From the NCBI GenBank assembly GCA_963839535.1, contig CAWIVF010000008.1, positions 124,001 through 188,000 of the forward strand: a DNA stretch of 64,000 nt, in the 5' to 3' direction. Below the pieces are notes generated by a model, which saw only the letters and a program-made list of their open reading frames with translations, searched no databases and was not told the origin of the DNA. Shown in pieces: positions 35,750 to 46,949 of this stretch (within the stretch, counting starts at the first letter, position 1; every line of letters begins with the position of its first letter). The translations under genes and the position numbers were made by a program. Source of the DNA: RHKX01 sp963839535 (GTDB lineage: Bacteria; Actinomycetota; Thermoleophilia; Solirubrobacterales; 70-9).

Positions 35750-36803
35750 CTAGCGCCGCTTCTTGCCGCGGACCAGCTTGTAGAGGGCCTTGGCCTGCTT
35801 CTTCATGTACGGCCCGTAGAGGTGGTCGGGCTCGTCGACGTAGCCGTAGCTGGTGACCGAGAGCAGCAACCCGTCAGGGTTGATCCAGCCGCCGCCACTC
35901 GAGCCGGCGGTCATGTCGCAGCCGATGCCGGTCGTCGCCGGGCCGGTGCCGGGAAGGGGGCGATCGATCCCGAACGGCCTGGTCAGGCAGTGGAACTCGC
36001 GCTCACCCGTCGAACTCCAGGTGCGGCGGGACGGCGACAGGATCGGCGGGGTAGCCGATCGCATCGAGGTCCTGGAACCGGGGCTGGCTGAAGCCGATTC
36101 CGGCGGCGCCGACGACGTCCTGGAGCCTGCGGCCGCTGGAGTCGCGGCGCACGACCGCCGCAGCGAGGTCGTAGCGGATGTTGGCGTCGGAGCGCCAGGG
36201 GACGGTGGTGGCGAGCTTCTTCGCCGGCCACTCGCCGTAGGGGGATGAGCCGTCCTTGTAGGCGGGGACGAAGACGAAGTTCTTGGAGTAGCCGCCGCCG
36301 GCCTCGTTGTCGTAGACGCAGTGTCCCGGCGGTCCAGACCACGCTGCGGTTGCGGCTGTTGACGGCGGTGCCCGAGCAGACGTAGTCGCCGGGGGCGGTG
36401 CCGCGCTTGACCGTGAAGAAGACCTTGCCGTGCGCGCGAGTACTGAGGGACGGTCGGGTCGGTGATCTCCTCGCTCTCCGAGCCGGTGTGGAAGCGCCTG
36501 GTGTCGATGACGACTGCCGCTGCGGAGCGTGGCCGGCGCCGGAGCGCCCACCTCGGCCGGGCCGACGAAGCTCGGGTTCGCGGCGTCCGCGGGGGCCGGT
36601 GCACCGCCGCCGAGGCTCGTGATCTCGGCCGCCTCGACGGGCTCGGCCGCGCGCATGCGCGCCGGCGTCCAGTAGGCGCGGGCGCCGCTGTGGGCGTCGA
36701 CGCGCTGCACGCCGGGCGCCGCCGTCGCGGCGGCAGGGAACGACGCGAGTACCCCGAGCAGGGCCGCGACCATGGCAAGCAGCGCCTGCCGGCTTCTCGT
36801 CAT
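35750..36803 (-). CDS. Secreted trypsin-like serine protease, four apparent +1 frameshifts
   Basis: This is a paralogue of the 32350-33591 protease without the RTX tail, about 349 residues once four single-base insertions are removed (near 36528, 36440, 36322 and 36010). The length then divides evenly by three. It has a signal peptide (MTRSRQALLAMVAALLGV), YWTPARMRAAEPVEAAE, HGKVFFTVKRGTAPGDYVCSG, the catalytic His in GHCVYD, Asp in IRYDLAAAVV, GIGFSQPRFQDLDAIGYP, and Ser in DMTAGSSGGGW. The start is the third in-frame ATG, and 36812 or 36827 are alternatives. It could be a decaying pseudogene. The intact triad and conserved segments on both sides of every shift argue for sequence error. Confidence 0.78.
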
Positions 36804-36942
36804 GCCACCCATCACGGGAGGGAACACTACGCGGCCCGGAAAGCTGCGAACGCACCAGTCGACAAAATGGCCAGACGGTTTGCGCCGGCGCCGATCCGGC
36901 TACCTTTCCGGTGGCGGAGAGAAACGAGCGAGGAGCGCACCC

Positions 36943-38913
<1,971 letters not shown>

Positions 38914-38917
<4 letters not shown>

Positions 38918-40278
38918 CCCGACTCGCCGATCGCGACGACGAAGAGGTCGTTGACGTTCGTGTGGGTGGGGCCGGTCTCCACGCCGTCCCCGAGCGCCTT
39001 CAGGGCCTCGCCGGATCGGTGCTCGGCGATGGCCGCGCCGAGGTCGACCCCGGCCGCCCGGGCCCGCTCGGCGGTCGAGCCGTCGATCAGGGCGCCGGCG
39101 AGGTCGGTCCCGCCATCCGACCCGTCGGTGTCGAGGAACGCCATCGCGACCGGCGCCCCATCGAGCCGGAGCGCGGCCGCCAGCGCCGCCTCGCCGTTCG
39201 GCCCTCCCCCGCCGATGCGGCCATCAGGCCCGAGTCGCACGGTCGCCTCGCCGCCGCAGCCGAGCAGGACCGTCCCGGCGGGATGGGGCCGGCCCCGCTC
39301 GGCGCTCTCGGCGGCGACGCCGGCGAGACCGGCGCCGAGCTCGGCCGCCTCCCCCTCGAGGCTGTTCGAGACGACGACCGGGTTCGCCCCGCGCTCGCGC
39401 GCCGCCGTGGCCATCGCCTCGCAGACGGCCGCGCCGCTGACCAGCAGGGTCGTGTGGATCCCGGCGCCGGTCAGGTCCGGGAGCTCGGGCGGGTCCTCCG
39501 TGAGGTGAGCCCGGACCGAGGCGGGGACCTCGTCCCAGAGGCCGTGGCGGCTGAGGACCTCGATTGCGTCGGCCACGCCCGAGGGGTTGTGGACGCTCGG
39601 ATCGGTGAGGGTGTCGAGCCGGTCCCCGGCGACGTCGGAGACGGTCAGGTTGATCAGGCGGGCCGGGGCGACGGCGGCGGCGAACCTGCCTCCCTTGAAC
39701 TCCGAGACGTGCTTGCGCACCGTGTTCACCTCGAAGATCGAGAGGCCCGCCGAGAGCAGGAGCCGATGGAGCTCGCGCTTGTCCGCGAGGGGGACCGTGG
39801 GCGGCGGCAGGCTGGTCAGCGCCGAGCTGCCGCCGGTGAAGCAGGCGAGCGCGAGGTCGCGCTCCCCGAGGGCCTCGGCCTCCGCGAGCAGGCGCCGGGC
39901 CGCCGCTGCGCTGCGCTCGTCGGGGAGCGGGTGGGCGGCCTCGAGGACCTCGACCGTCCCGGTCGGCATTCCCTCGTCGCGATCGCGGACGACGACGACT
40001 CCGCCCGCGAGCCGGTCGCCGAGGATGCGCTCGAGCGCACCGGCGATCGCCAGGCTCGCCTTCCCCGAGCCCAGGACCACGACCCGGCCGTCGGGGTGGA
40101 GGCGGTGGCGGGTATCGCCGACGACGAGCTCGTCCCCCTCGAGCGCGACGAGCCGTTCCACAGCGAGTCCCGGGTCGCACGCGGCGAGGCCGGCGTCCAC
40201 GATGTCGAGGGCCAGGCGGCGCAGCTCGGTCAGCCCGTGTGAGCCGAGGGCCTCCCGGTTGCGCACCCGCGGCGTCAT
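38914..40278 (-). CDS. Glycerate 2-kinase family protein (DUF4147/MOFRL)
   Basis: The 454-residue product has the two-domain glycerate kinase (GckA/TtuD) architecture. The N-terminal DUF4147 domain shows VVVLGSGKASLAIAGALE, AAHPLPDERS, CFTGGSSALTSLPPP and VRKHVSEFKGGRFA. The C-terminal MOFRL domain shows LLGCGGEATVRLG and AMAFLDTDGSDGGTDLAGAL, ending TGPTHTNVNDLFV. The family phosphorylates D-glycerate to 2-phosphoglycerate. The ATG at 40278 is the first methionine before the conserved N-terminus. It is divergent from the carrier gene. Confidence 0.93.
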
Positions 40279-40311
40279 CGGATGGAGCGATAGCAGAGAC
40301 TCACCGTCCCG

Positions 40312-41229
40312 ATGCTCCTGATCATCGCCGCGATAGCCATCTCGACCGCCGCCGGCATCGGCGCCGAGCGCCGCTGGCCCGAGCGGGCCGGAGCGGCGTC
40401 GCGGCGCTCGATGCTGCTCGTCCTCTACTTCGTCCTGCCGCCGGTCACGTTCTTCAACCTCGCCCGGGTCGACTTCGACACCGACCTCGTCGGCGGCATT
40501 GTCCTCGGGCTCGTCGCCACCGCCCTCGCCGCGGCTGCCGCCTGGGCGATCGGCTCGCGGCTGCTGAGGCTGCCACGGCCCCAGACCGGGGCGATGATGT
40601 CCTGCACCCTCGTCGCCAACACCGCCTACCTCGGCTATCCGATGGCGGCGACGCTGCTCGGCAGCGACAAGGTCGGCGAGGCCGTCGCCTACGACGTCGG
40701 AGTCGGCGCCCCGGCGCTGCTGATCGGCGCGTTCGCCGTCGGCGCGGCGTTCGGCACCACCGCCGGCAGCGGCAGACGCGAGCGCACCGGCGCGTTCTTC
40801 GCGCGCAACCTGCCGCTCTACGCGGCGGTCGCAGCGCTGCTCGCGCCGGACTCGCTGGCGCCGGACGTGCTCGTCGACATCTCGCGCGTCGTCGTCGTCG
40901 CGATCCTCCCGGTCGGGTTCTTCGCCGTCGGCGCCGCGCTCGCCCAGGAGGCCGACGAGGGCGTGGTCCGGCTGCCGCCGCCGATCACGCGCGCCACCCT
41001 CGGCGTCATCGGGACGAAGCTGATCCTCGTTCCCGGGCTGTTGCTGCTGCTCGCGTGGCCGCTGATCGACCTGCCGAGCACGTACCTGCTGATGGCGGCG
41101 ATGCCCTGCGGGCTCAACTCGATGATCGTCGCCCACGCCTACGGGCTCGACCTCCCCACGACCGCCGAGGCGATCACCTGGACGACGGTCCTGGTCGTCC
41201 TCGTGGCGCTCGTCGCGAGCCTGCTCTAG
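40312..41229 (+). CDS. AEC-family (auxin efflux carrier-like) transporter
   Basis: This is a 305-residue membrane protein with about ten hydrophobic segments. LYFVLPPVTFFNLARVD and the central VANTAYLGYPMAATLLG (asparagine-containing cross-over helix) are typical of the AEC/PIN-like family. MAAMPCGLNSMIVAHAYGLD near the C-terminus is the matching second-half motif. Members export carboxylates such as malate or other anions. Divergence from a glycerate kinase gene suggests, but does not show, a role with a glycerate-like organic acid. Confidence 0.9.
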   Translation: MLLIIAAIAISTAAGIGAERRWPERAGAASRRSMLLVLYFVLPPVTFFNLARVDFDTDLVGGIVLGLVATALAAAAAWAIGSRLLRLPRPQTGAMMSCTLVANTAYLGYPMAATLLGSDKVGEAVAYDVGVGAPALLIGAFAVGAAFGTTAGSGRRERTGAFFARNLPLYAAVAALLAPDSLAPDVLVDISRVVVVAILPVGFFAVGAALAQEADEGVVRLPPPITRATLGVIGTKLILVPGLLLLLAWPLIDLPSTYLLMAAMPCGLNSMIVAHAYGLDLPTTAEAITWTTVLVVLVALVASLL

Positions 41230-41791
41230 GCGCGGCGCCGCAGGTCCGGCGCGTTTGCGCGAGCTGCGAAATGCGATGCGGGCGAGCGGGCTGCGGGTCG
41301 AATCCGGGACCCCTGGCACCCGGCCATTGGCGCCGGATGCCGGCGCCTGCGCCGAGCGGACCGCGGGGCCGTGCATCGCGATCAACAGGACGATCGGGGC
41401 GAGGACCGTGAGTCCGAGGCCGACCGCGTTGGCGATCGCGTCGCCGGTGTCGTAGGGCTCGAGGTTGAACGCGTGGTAGACGAAGTGGGGCACCGCGAAC
41501 GTCAGGTACGAGAGCAGCGCGGCGATGACGAGGCGGCGGTCGAGCCACACGGCGGCGGCGATCAGAGATCACAGCGGTGGCGAGGAAGAGCGAGCCGACG
41601 TCGCGGACCAGGTGCTCGCTGTATTCGGGCAGGGCCGCAACCCAGCCGCGGCCGAGCGGGAAGTCGTCGTAGAAGGACCGCGGCGCGAACAGCGCGTAGA
41701 GGCCGTCGGTCAACTGCACCGCCCCAAGCACTCCCAGCACCGCCCGGACGACGTAGTTGGGCGGCCCGAGCAGGCGCGACGGGTCGGTCAT
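41226..41791 (-). CDS. Small membrane protein of unknown function, frameshifted
   Basis: The product has four hydrophobic segments: YVVRAVLGVLGAVQLTDGLY, HLVRDVGSLFLATAVI, LVIAALLSYLTFAVPHFVYH, and VGLGLTVLAPIVLLIAM. The FAPRSFYDDFPLG segment after helix 1 and VPHFVYHAFNLEP are recognisable in hypothetical proteins of actinobacteria. One +1 insertion near 41575 separates helices 2 and 3. The frame after it does not stop, but a second insertion would place the end at the TAG at 41226, so the C-terminus is uncertain. It starts four bases after the TetR stop, so it is co-transcribed with that regulator. Confidence 0.75.
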
Positions 41792-41795
41792 CGGG

Positions 41796-42410
41796 TCACT
41801 CCTCCCGGTCGGATTCCAGTCGGCTCATGACGAGCTCGATCCACGCCGCGATCAGGCGATCGCGCCGGATCCGGCTGCTTCGCTCTCCGAAGATCGTCCC
41901 CTCGAGCACGTAGCCGACGAGAGCCGCGGTCATCACGCCGGCGGTGGCCTCGACGTCAGAGACGTCGCAGTCCAGGGCCTCGGCGCGGCTGGCGAGCCAG
42001 CCCGCAGCGATCCGGTGGCCGCGCTCGACGATTCCCGCGTAGAAGGCATCGGCGAGCTCCGGAAACCGGTCCCCCTCCTTCATCACGAGCCGGCAGAGCT
42101 CCCGCTCGCCCTCGAGCTCATCGAGGGCGAGGTGGGCGAGCATCGTCACCTCCGCGCGCAGGTCGCCGAGGGGCATCAGCTCTACCTGCTCGCCGATCGA
42201 GTCGACCTTTCCGAACCGCTCGGCCAGCGCCGCGTCGATCAACGCCCGCTTGGAGGGAAAGTGCTTGTACAGGCCCCCCGAGCGCGGCGCCAGCCCGGCT
42301 GCCGTCTCAATCTCCCCGATCGATGTCGCCTCGTAGCCCTGCGCGGCGAATAGCCGCAACGCCTGGTCGAGGATCCGTTCGCGAGTTGGCTGAGGTGAGG
42401 CGGTCGTCAT
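41796..42410 (-). CDS. TetR-family transcriptional regulator
   Basis: This is a 204-residue repressor. The N-terminal HTH is RERILDQALRLFAAQGYEATS, then IGEIETAAGLAPRSGGLYKH and FPSKRALIDAAL, the standard TetR DNA-binding block. The C-terminal helices would bind an unknown ligand. It is followed immediately by the small membrane protein gene. Upstream, an AT-rich set of TTACC/GGTAA half-sites (42420-42445) is a likely autoregulatory operator. Confidence 0.94.
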   Translation of the reverse strand: MTTASPQPTRERILDQALRLFAAQGYEATSIGEIETAAGLAPRSGGLYKHFPSKRALIDAALAERFGKVDSIGEQVELMPLGDLRAEVTMLAHLALDELEGERELCRLVMKEGDRFPELADAFYAGIVERGHRIAAGWLASRAEALDCDVSDVEATAGVMTAALVGYVLEGTIFGERSSRIRRDRLIAAWIELVMSRLESDREE

Positions 42411-42419
42411 AACGAGCGA

Positions 42420-42445
42420 TTACCGATGGTAAACGAATGATTACC
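42420..42445 (-). promoter_or_regulatory. Candidate operator/promoter of the TetR gene
   Basis: TTACC (42420), GGTAA (42428) and TTACC (42441) form two overlapping inverted repeats, with spacers of 3 and 8 bases, beginning ten bases upstream of the TetR ATG. The segment is markedly AT-rich against a GC-rich background and fits a TetR-family palindrome. The remainder of the 231-base gap (42446-42641) is GC-rich without a recognisable gene. Confidence 0.6.
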
Positions 42446-42509
42446 ACCCCGCCCTCCCCTCCCCACGCCAGCCCGGCCCACGGCCGCGGAGGGCGTGCAG
42501 GGGTGGGGG

Positions 42510-42530
42510 CGCCGCCGACACTCAGCGGCG
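42510..42530 (-). terminator. Possible hairpin downstream of the 42642-43502 gene
   Basis: CGCCGC (42510-42515) pairs with GCGGCG (42525-42530) around a 9-base loop, in the spacer downstream of the minus-strand membrane-protein gene. There is no T-run, so termination is only possible. Confidence 0.3.
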
Positions 42531-42641
42531 GGCTCGCCAACTCCTCGAGAGCTGCGGATGGTCGGGCCCGGCGCGGAGGCGGTGCCCCCGCCCCTGCGCG
42601 CCCGTCGGGCTACGACGACAACCGCGGCCGCCGCGGGCGCC

Positions 42642-43502
42642 CTACCGCTGCTTGCGCTTCCGCTTCCGCTTGTTGTCGCGCCGCCCCGGCCGCTCCGAGA
42701 CCTCGGTGGCGGAGCCCTCGAAGTCCTCGGGGCTGGCCACCTCCTCCTCGGAATCGGGCAGGGGAGTCGCCTGCTCGCCCGGCGTCGGCCACGGGACCGC
42801 GACCCCGGCCTCCCAGGCCGGCGGGCGTTGCCCGGGCCAGCGGCCGACCGCGATCAGGGTGGCGATCACGGTCCAGAGCAGGACGACGATCATCCCGATG
42901 GGGCTGATCAGGAGGATCACGCTCAGCGCCATGCCGAGGGTGCCCATGAAGCGCGTCATGAGACCGACGCGCATCGCGTGGAGCGCCGTGTAGAAGGCGC
43001 CCACCGCAAGCGCGAAGAGCCCGGCGATGCCGATGAAGCTCGCGGCCTCGTAGAGGCCCGAGTCGCCGATCAGGTCCTCGGCGCGGTCCTCGGCCCCATC
43101 GCCGCTGGTCGGGGTTCCCGCCAGGAAGTCGTCGGCGATGCCGTCGAGAGCGAAGACGAGCATGATGCCCGAGATGCCGATCAGGATCGCCCCGAGGGGG
43201 ATCATCGGCGCGAAGGTCGGCCGCATCGAGTCGCTGCGGCGCAGCGCGGCGCGGTAGAGGAAGCTCAGGGCGAGGCTGGCCAGGACGAAGGCGACCAGCA
43301 TCACGATGGCGCCGGCGAGCAGCTGACCGAACTTGTCCGCGCGATCGACCAGGCGCTCGGCGTCGCCGTCGACCTCGCCGGTGCCCGCCGTCTGCAGCAC
43401 CTGGCCGACGAAGAAGAGGACGAATCCGGCGAGCGCGGCGCCGAAGGCCAGCTTCCCGCGGCTGCGCTCGAACTCGAGTGTCTCTGCTGCTTGGTCGGCC
43501 AT
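42642..43502 (-). CDS. Multi-pass membrane protein of unknown function
   Basis: The 286-residue product has about six hydrophobic segments (for example LAFGAALAGFVLFFVGQVL, LLAGAIVMLVAFVLASLAL, LGAILIGISGIMLVFAL). A loop near residue 130 is Asp/Glu-rich, and a C-terminal cytoplasmic tail ends in a basic run (RRDNKRKRKRKQR). I recognise no family. The ATG at 43502 (MADQAAETLEF) is preferred; an earlier ATG at 43535 would add 11 residues. It is divergent from the ACT-domain gene. Confidence 0.8.
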   Translation of the reverse strand: MADQAAETLEFERSRGKLAFGAALAGFVLFFVGQVLQTAGTGEVDGDAERLVDRADKFGQLLAGAIVMLVAFVLASLALSFLYRAALRRSDSMRPTFAPMIPLGAILIGISGIMLVFALDGIADDFLAGTPTSGDGAEDRAEDLIGDSGLYEAASFIGIAGLFALAVGAFYTALHAMRVGLMTRFMGTLGMALSVILLISPIGMIVVLLWTVIATLIAVGRWPGQRPPAWEAGVAVPWPTPGEQATPLPDSEEEVASPEDFEGSATEVSERPGRRDNKRKRKRKQR

Positions 43503-43549
43503 GGAGGAGGGCCACGCCGGGCTACCGCCCCACATGGCGCGCGTATCTT

Positions 43550-44087
43550 ATGCGGGTGAGTCAGTTCGCAGTGAGCAGCATCGGCCGCGACCGCCCAGGG
43601 ATCGTCGCCGCGATCGCCGCCGCCCTGCTGGGCATCGACGCGAACGTCGAGGACTCGCGCATGGCGATCCTCGGCGGCCACTTCGCGGTGATGCTGATCG
43701 TCTCGGCGCCGGAGGGATGCGACCGCGAGGCGGTCGAGGCGGCGCTCGCCGGAGCCCGCTCGGACCTCGGGCTCGAGGCGCTGACGGTCAGCGAGGTCCA
43801 CCCCGCCGACGCCGGCCGGGCGCCCGACCACGTGATCACCGTCTACGGATCGGACCACCCCGGGATCGTCCATGCGATCAGCGCCGAGCTCGCCTCCTCC
43901 GGGGTCAACATCACCGACCTGCAGACGCGCGTCGGGGGCGCTCCCGAGGCGCCGATCTACGTCATGTTGCTCGAGGTGGACCTCGGCGGGACCGACGGCG
44001 ACGAGCTGCGCCGGCGCGCTCGGCGAGGTCGCGGCGGGCGCGGGCGTCGAGGTGGAGCTGCGGCCGCTCGACTCCGAGGCCCTCTGA
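43550..44087 (+). CDS. Tandem ACT-domain regulator (GcvR-like), one +1 frameshift
   Basis: This is a small cytoplasmic amino-acid-sensing protein, about 178 residues after correction. It has two ACT modules: the first starts at FAVSSIGRDRPGIVAAIAAALL and the second at ITVYGSDHPGIVHAISAELA, the arrangement of glycine-cleavage repressor-like proteins. An extra base near 44013 breaks the second module. The next frame gives LGEVAAGAGVEVELRPLD and TGA at 44085-44087. The start could be ATG 43550 or GTG 43556. It is 19 bases upstream of def. Confidence 0.85.
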
Positions 44088-44106
44088 GCGCCGGGCGCCG
44101 CCCGCC

Positions 44107-44593
44107 ATGGCCGCTCGCGACGTCCTGCTCTATCCCGATCCGCGCCTCAAGCAGGTCGCCGCGCCGGCGCAGCCCGCGGAGGTCGAGCGGGTCGGAGCCG
44201 ACCTGCTCGACACGATGGCCCGAGCTCGGCCACTGCGTCGGGCTCGCGGCGCCCCAGCTCGGCGAGCTGGTGCGCGTGATCGCGGTCGACGTGAGCGAGC
44301 ACAAGAAGGCCGGAGACCACAACGGCGAGCTGCTGCTCGCCAACCCGCGGATCGTCGAGGCGGACGGCGCCGAGATCGGCCGCGAAGGCTGCCTGTCGAT
44401 CCCCGACATGACGGCGAACGTCCGCCGCGCGACCAGGATCGTGGTCGAGCACGCCGGAGGGAGGGTCGAGTCGAGCGGCTTCGAGGCGCGCTGCCTCCAG
44501 CACGAGATCGACCACCTCGACGGGATCCTCTTCCTCGACCGCGTCGCCTCGCTCGTCGACGACGTCTTCCGGCGGAAGACCTACTCGGCCTGA
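44107..44593 (+). CDS. def: Peptide deformylase, one apparent +1 frameshift
   Basis: This metalloenzyme removes the formyl group from nascent proteins. The three family motifs are present: CVGLAAPQL (motif 1), EGCLSIPD (motif 2, Cys ligand) and QHEIDHLDGILF (motif 3, HExxH). The extra C near 44222 (GGCCCGAG for GGCCGAG) separates the N-terminal 38 residues from motif 1. Corrected length is about 161 residues. An essential gene is unlikely to be broken in a viable genome, so this is a strong pointer to sequence error. The 3' end overlaps a small minus-strand gene by 13 bases. Confidence 0.92.
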
Positions 44594-44826
44594 GGCGGAA
44601 CCGGCGCCGGGGCGCCGAGATCGGCGTCGGCGTCGTAGCCCGGCTCACCCGGCAATGCCACCCGTCCGCCGGGACGGATCGGGTAGTACTCGTGGTCGGT
44701 CGGCTCAGCGATCCGGCTGATCCGCTCCCCGACCCCGAGCACGACATCGAGGAAGGGCGCCGCCAGGGCGATCAGGCCCTCGACGCGATCGCGTCTCGCG
44801 GTCTGGGTCGGAGTCAGGTTCGACAT
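44581..44826 (-). CDS. Small protein of unknown function
   Basis: An 81-residue product from ATG 44826. An amphipathic/hydrophobic helix (VEGLIALAAPFLDVVLGVGERIS) is followed by EPTDHEYYPIRPGGRVALPGEPGYD and an Asp/Ala/Pro-rich end. I recognise no family. It is convergent with def (13-base overlap) and divergent from the enoyl-reductase-like gene 52 bases away. Coding is plausible because the frame has a compact, non-repetitive composition unlike antisense shadows. Confidence 0.6.
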   Translation of the reverse strand: MSNLTPTQTARRDRVEGLIALAAPFLDVVLGVGERISRIAEPTDHEYYPIRPGGRVALPGEPGYDADADLGAPAPVPPQAE

Positions 44827-44878
44827 CGCCGCCAACGGTAATCGAGGCGGGCGCTGACCGCTCATTAGCATTGCCCGC

Positions 44879-46017
44879 GTGCCCGCCGGCGGTCCCGACA
44901 CAGCCCAGAGCGGCCCGATCGCCGTCTATGGCGCAAGCGGCTTCACCGGCAAGCTGATCTGCGCGGAGCTGGCGGAGCGGGGCGCCTCCGTGATCCTGGC
45001 CGGGCGGGACCGAGCGCAAGCTGGAGGCGGTGGCCGAAACGCTCGACGGCACGGCGGAGGTGGCCGCGGTCGGGCTCGACGACGAGGCCGGCCTGCGCGA
45101 GCTGGTCGACCGGGCCGCGGTCGTGATCGGCTGCGCGGGCCCGTTCACCCTGCACGGCGGGCCGCTGATCGAGGCGGCCGCCCGCGGCGGCGGGCGCTAC
45201 CTCGACACCACCGGCGAGCAGCCGTTCATCCGCGAGTCGTTCGAGCGCTGGGGAGACGTCGCAGCCGCGAGCGGCTCCGCACTCGTCAGTGGAATGGGCT
45301 TCGACTACGCGCCCGGGGACATGCTCGCCGCGCTCGTCGCCGAGGGCCTCGGACCGCTCGAGGAGATGACGCTCGCCTACACCCTGCGGGGCTTCACCCC
45401 GACCCGGGGCACCACGCTCTCGGCCCTCGAGATGATGCGCGGCGGGGACGTCGAGCTGCGCGACGGCGCCCTCGTCCCCGCGGGCCGCAGCGTCGGCCGC
45501 GGCCGCTTCGAGTTCCCCTCCCCGATCGGCTCCCGGCGGGTCGGGCGCTACATGTCGGGCGAGCAGATCACCGTCCCCCGTCACGTCGACGTCCGCACGC
45601 TTCGCACGGTCATCGACCTGCGCTCGCTGCTTCCCCTTCCGGCGCCCGTGGAGGGGCTCTCGGCCGGACTGCTCAACGCCGGCGGGCGGGCGATGGAGAC
45701 GCGCCTGCGCGGCGCGCTCGGCAAGCTCGTCGCGCGCCTGCCGGAGGGGCCGGAGGAGGACGACCGCCGGGCCGTGCGCTTCACGATCGTCTGCGAGGCC
45801 CGCTCGGGATCGACGCCTGCGGCGCGGCGTCGTCCGCGGCAGCGACGTCTACGGGACCACCGCGGTGATGCTCGCCCACGGCGCGATCCGGATGGCCGCC
45901 GCGGACTACGCGCCGCGGGGAGCGCTCGCGCCGGCCCAGGCCTTCGCGCCGAGGGAGTTCCTCGAGGCGCTCGAGCCGTTCGGGCTCTCGTATGAGGTCG
46001 GGGAGCCGGGGCGCTGA
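44879..46017 (+). CDS. Saccharopine dehydrogenase-like / trans-acting enoyl reductase family protein, two +1 frameshifts
   Basis: The N-terminal Rossmann motif IAVYGASGFTGKLICAELAERG, with GRD after it, is typical of the saccharopine-dehydrogenase-like family, which includes mycobacterial trans-acting enoyl reductases. GCAGPFTLHGGPLIEAAARGG, YLDTTGEQPFIRE and GMGFDYAPGDMLAALVAEG follow. Single extra bases near 45009 (GACCGAG for GACGAG) and 45815 shift the frame. The corrected protein is about 378 residues and ends EVGEPGR. GTG 44879 is the start. The stop overlaps the next gene by one base. Substrate unknown. Confidence 0.87.
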
Positions 46018-46655
46018 TGGCGGCGGCGAAGGAGGAAGAGGAGGCCACCTACCCCTGCCCGGCCTGCGAGGCGAGGCTCTTCGGCTGGGTCGCCGCGCAC
46101 GACCCGATCGACCGGTCGCAGATGATCGTGCTCGACCGCTGCGAGGTCTGCGGCCTCGTCGTGACCCGCGCGCCCGAGCCGCCCGACGCCGACCTGGAGC
46201 TGGCGCCGATGCTCGAGCGGCTCGACGGCGGCGAGCTCGGGCTGTCGGTGCCCAACCGCCGCAGCGTCCAGGCGAGCCTCGGCGGCGCGCAGTGGGCGGG
46301 GCTCGAGCCGTCGCGCCGGCGCCTGCACCCCACCCCCGACTCGCTGCGCCGCCTGCTTGCCGCCCGCGGCTACGACCTCGCCGAGGTCGGCACTCCCTAC
46401 ACCCGCGAGGGCCGGAGCCTGATGTGGCAGACGATGGTCAACGCCTTCACCCTGCGGGACAACTTCCTCCGCAACGCCCGCGCCGGCCTGATCCCCAGGA
46501 CCACGTCGCGCGAGCGCTGGGCGTATCGGCTCGACCGGGTCGTCAGCGTCCTGGTCGCGGTCCCGGCGGCGATCCTGGGCTGGCCGCTCGAGGGCATCGC
46601 CGCGCTGCTCGGGCGGGGTGGCGTGATCGTGGCGACGGCAGTTCGCAGGGGCTAA
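46017..46655 (+). CDS. Degenerate methyltransferase-like protein with zinc-ribbon N-terminus
   Basis: This is a 212-residue protein. The first 45 residues hold two Cys pairs (CPAC and CEVC) like a zinc ribbon. The rest resembles the C-terminal half of class I methyltransferases (VPNRRSVQASLGG, LHPTPDSLRRLLAARGYDL), without an obvious SAM-binding glycine loop. A hydrophobic stretch near 175-200 may contact membrane. The ATG overlaps the upstream stop, so the two are likely translated together. The assignment is tentative. Confidence 0.65.
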   Translation: MAAAKEEEEATYPCPACEARLFGWVAAHDPIDRSQMIVLDRCEVCGLVVTRAPEPPDADLELAPMLERLDGGELGLSVPNRRSVQASLGGAQWAGLEPSRRRLHPTPDSLRRLLAARGYDLAEVGTPYTREGRSLMWQTMVNAFTLRDNFLRNARAGLIPRTTSRERWAYRLDRVVSVLVAVPAAILGWPLEGIAALLGRGGVIVATAVRRG

Positions 46656-46665
46656 CCTTCCTCCC

Positions 46666-46932
46666 ATGGAAGGCGGTTTCGGCATGTTCGGCGACCCCGA
46701 CGAGCTCCAGGCCCGGCTGGGCGAGCTGGCGGACTCGATGCAGGGCGCGCAGAAGGTCGCCTGGGCCGACAACGCGATCCAGCTCGCGGTGACGATGACC
46801 GTCGCCGCAATCGGCCAGATCGAGCTCGAGGGCTCCTCCGATCAGCAGGCCACCCAGGTCCGCGACGCGATCAGGCTGATCTTCCCGGAGGCGGTCACGC
46901 TCGTCTCCGAGGCCCGCCAGGGCCTGAGCTAG
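46666..46932 (+). CDS. Small protein of unknown function
   Basis: An 88-residue product with a purely helical prediction: FGDPDELQARLGELADSMQ, a hydrophobic amphipathic middle (NAIQLAVTMTVAAIGQIEL) and an acidic second helix. No family recognised. It begins 11 bases after the previous gene with a GGAGG-poor leader. Its stop is 18 bases before copy 2 of the structured repeat. Confidence 0.65.
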   Translation: MEGGFGMFGDPDELQARLGELADSMQGAQKVAWADNAIQLAVTMTVAAIGQIELEGSSDQQATQVRDAIRLIFPEAVTLVSEARQGLS

Positions 46933-46949
46933 GACTAGCTCCAGACGGG

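Noticed and set aside
35750..36803. Protease 2 as a pseudogene
   Set aside because: Four same-direction single-base insertions with intact motifs and triad between them fit the error pattern better than decay; decay remains possible.
41290..41306. tRNA T-arm-like GGGTCGAATCC
   Set aside because: No 5-bp T-stem forms and no matching acceptor stem or anticodon arm is found upstream.
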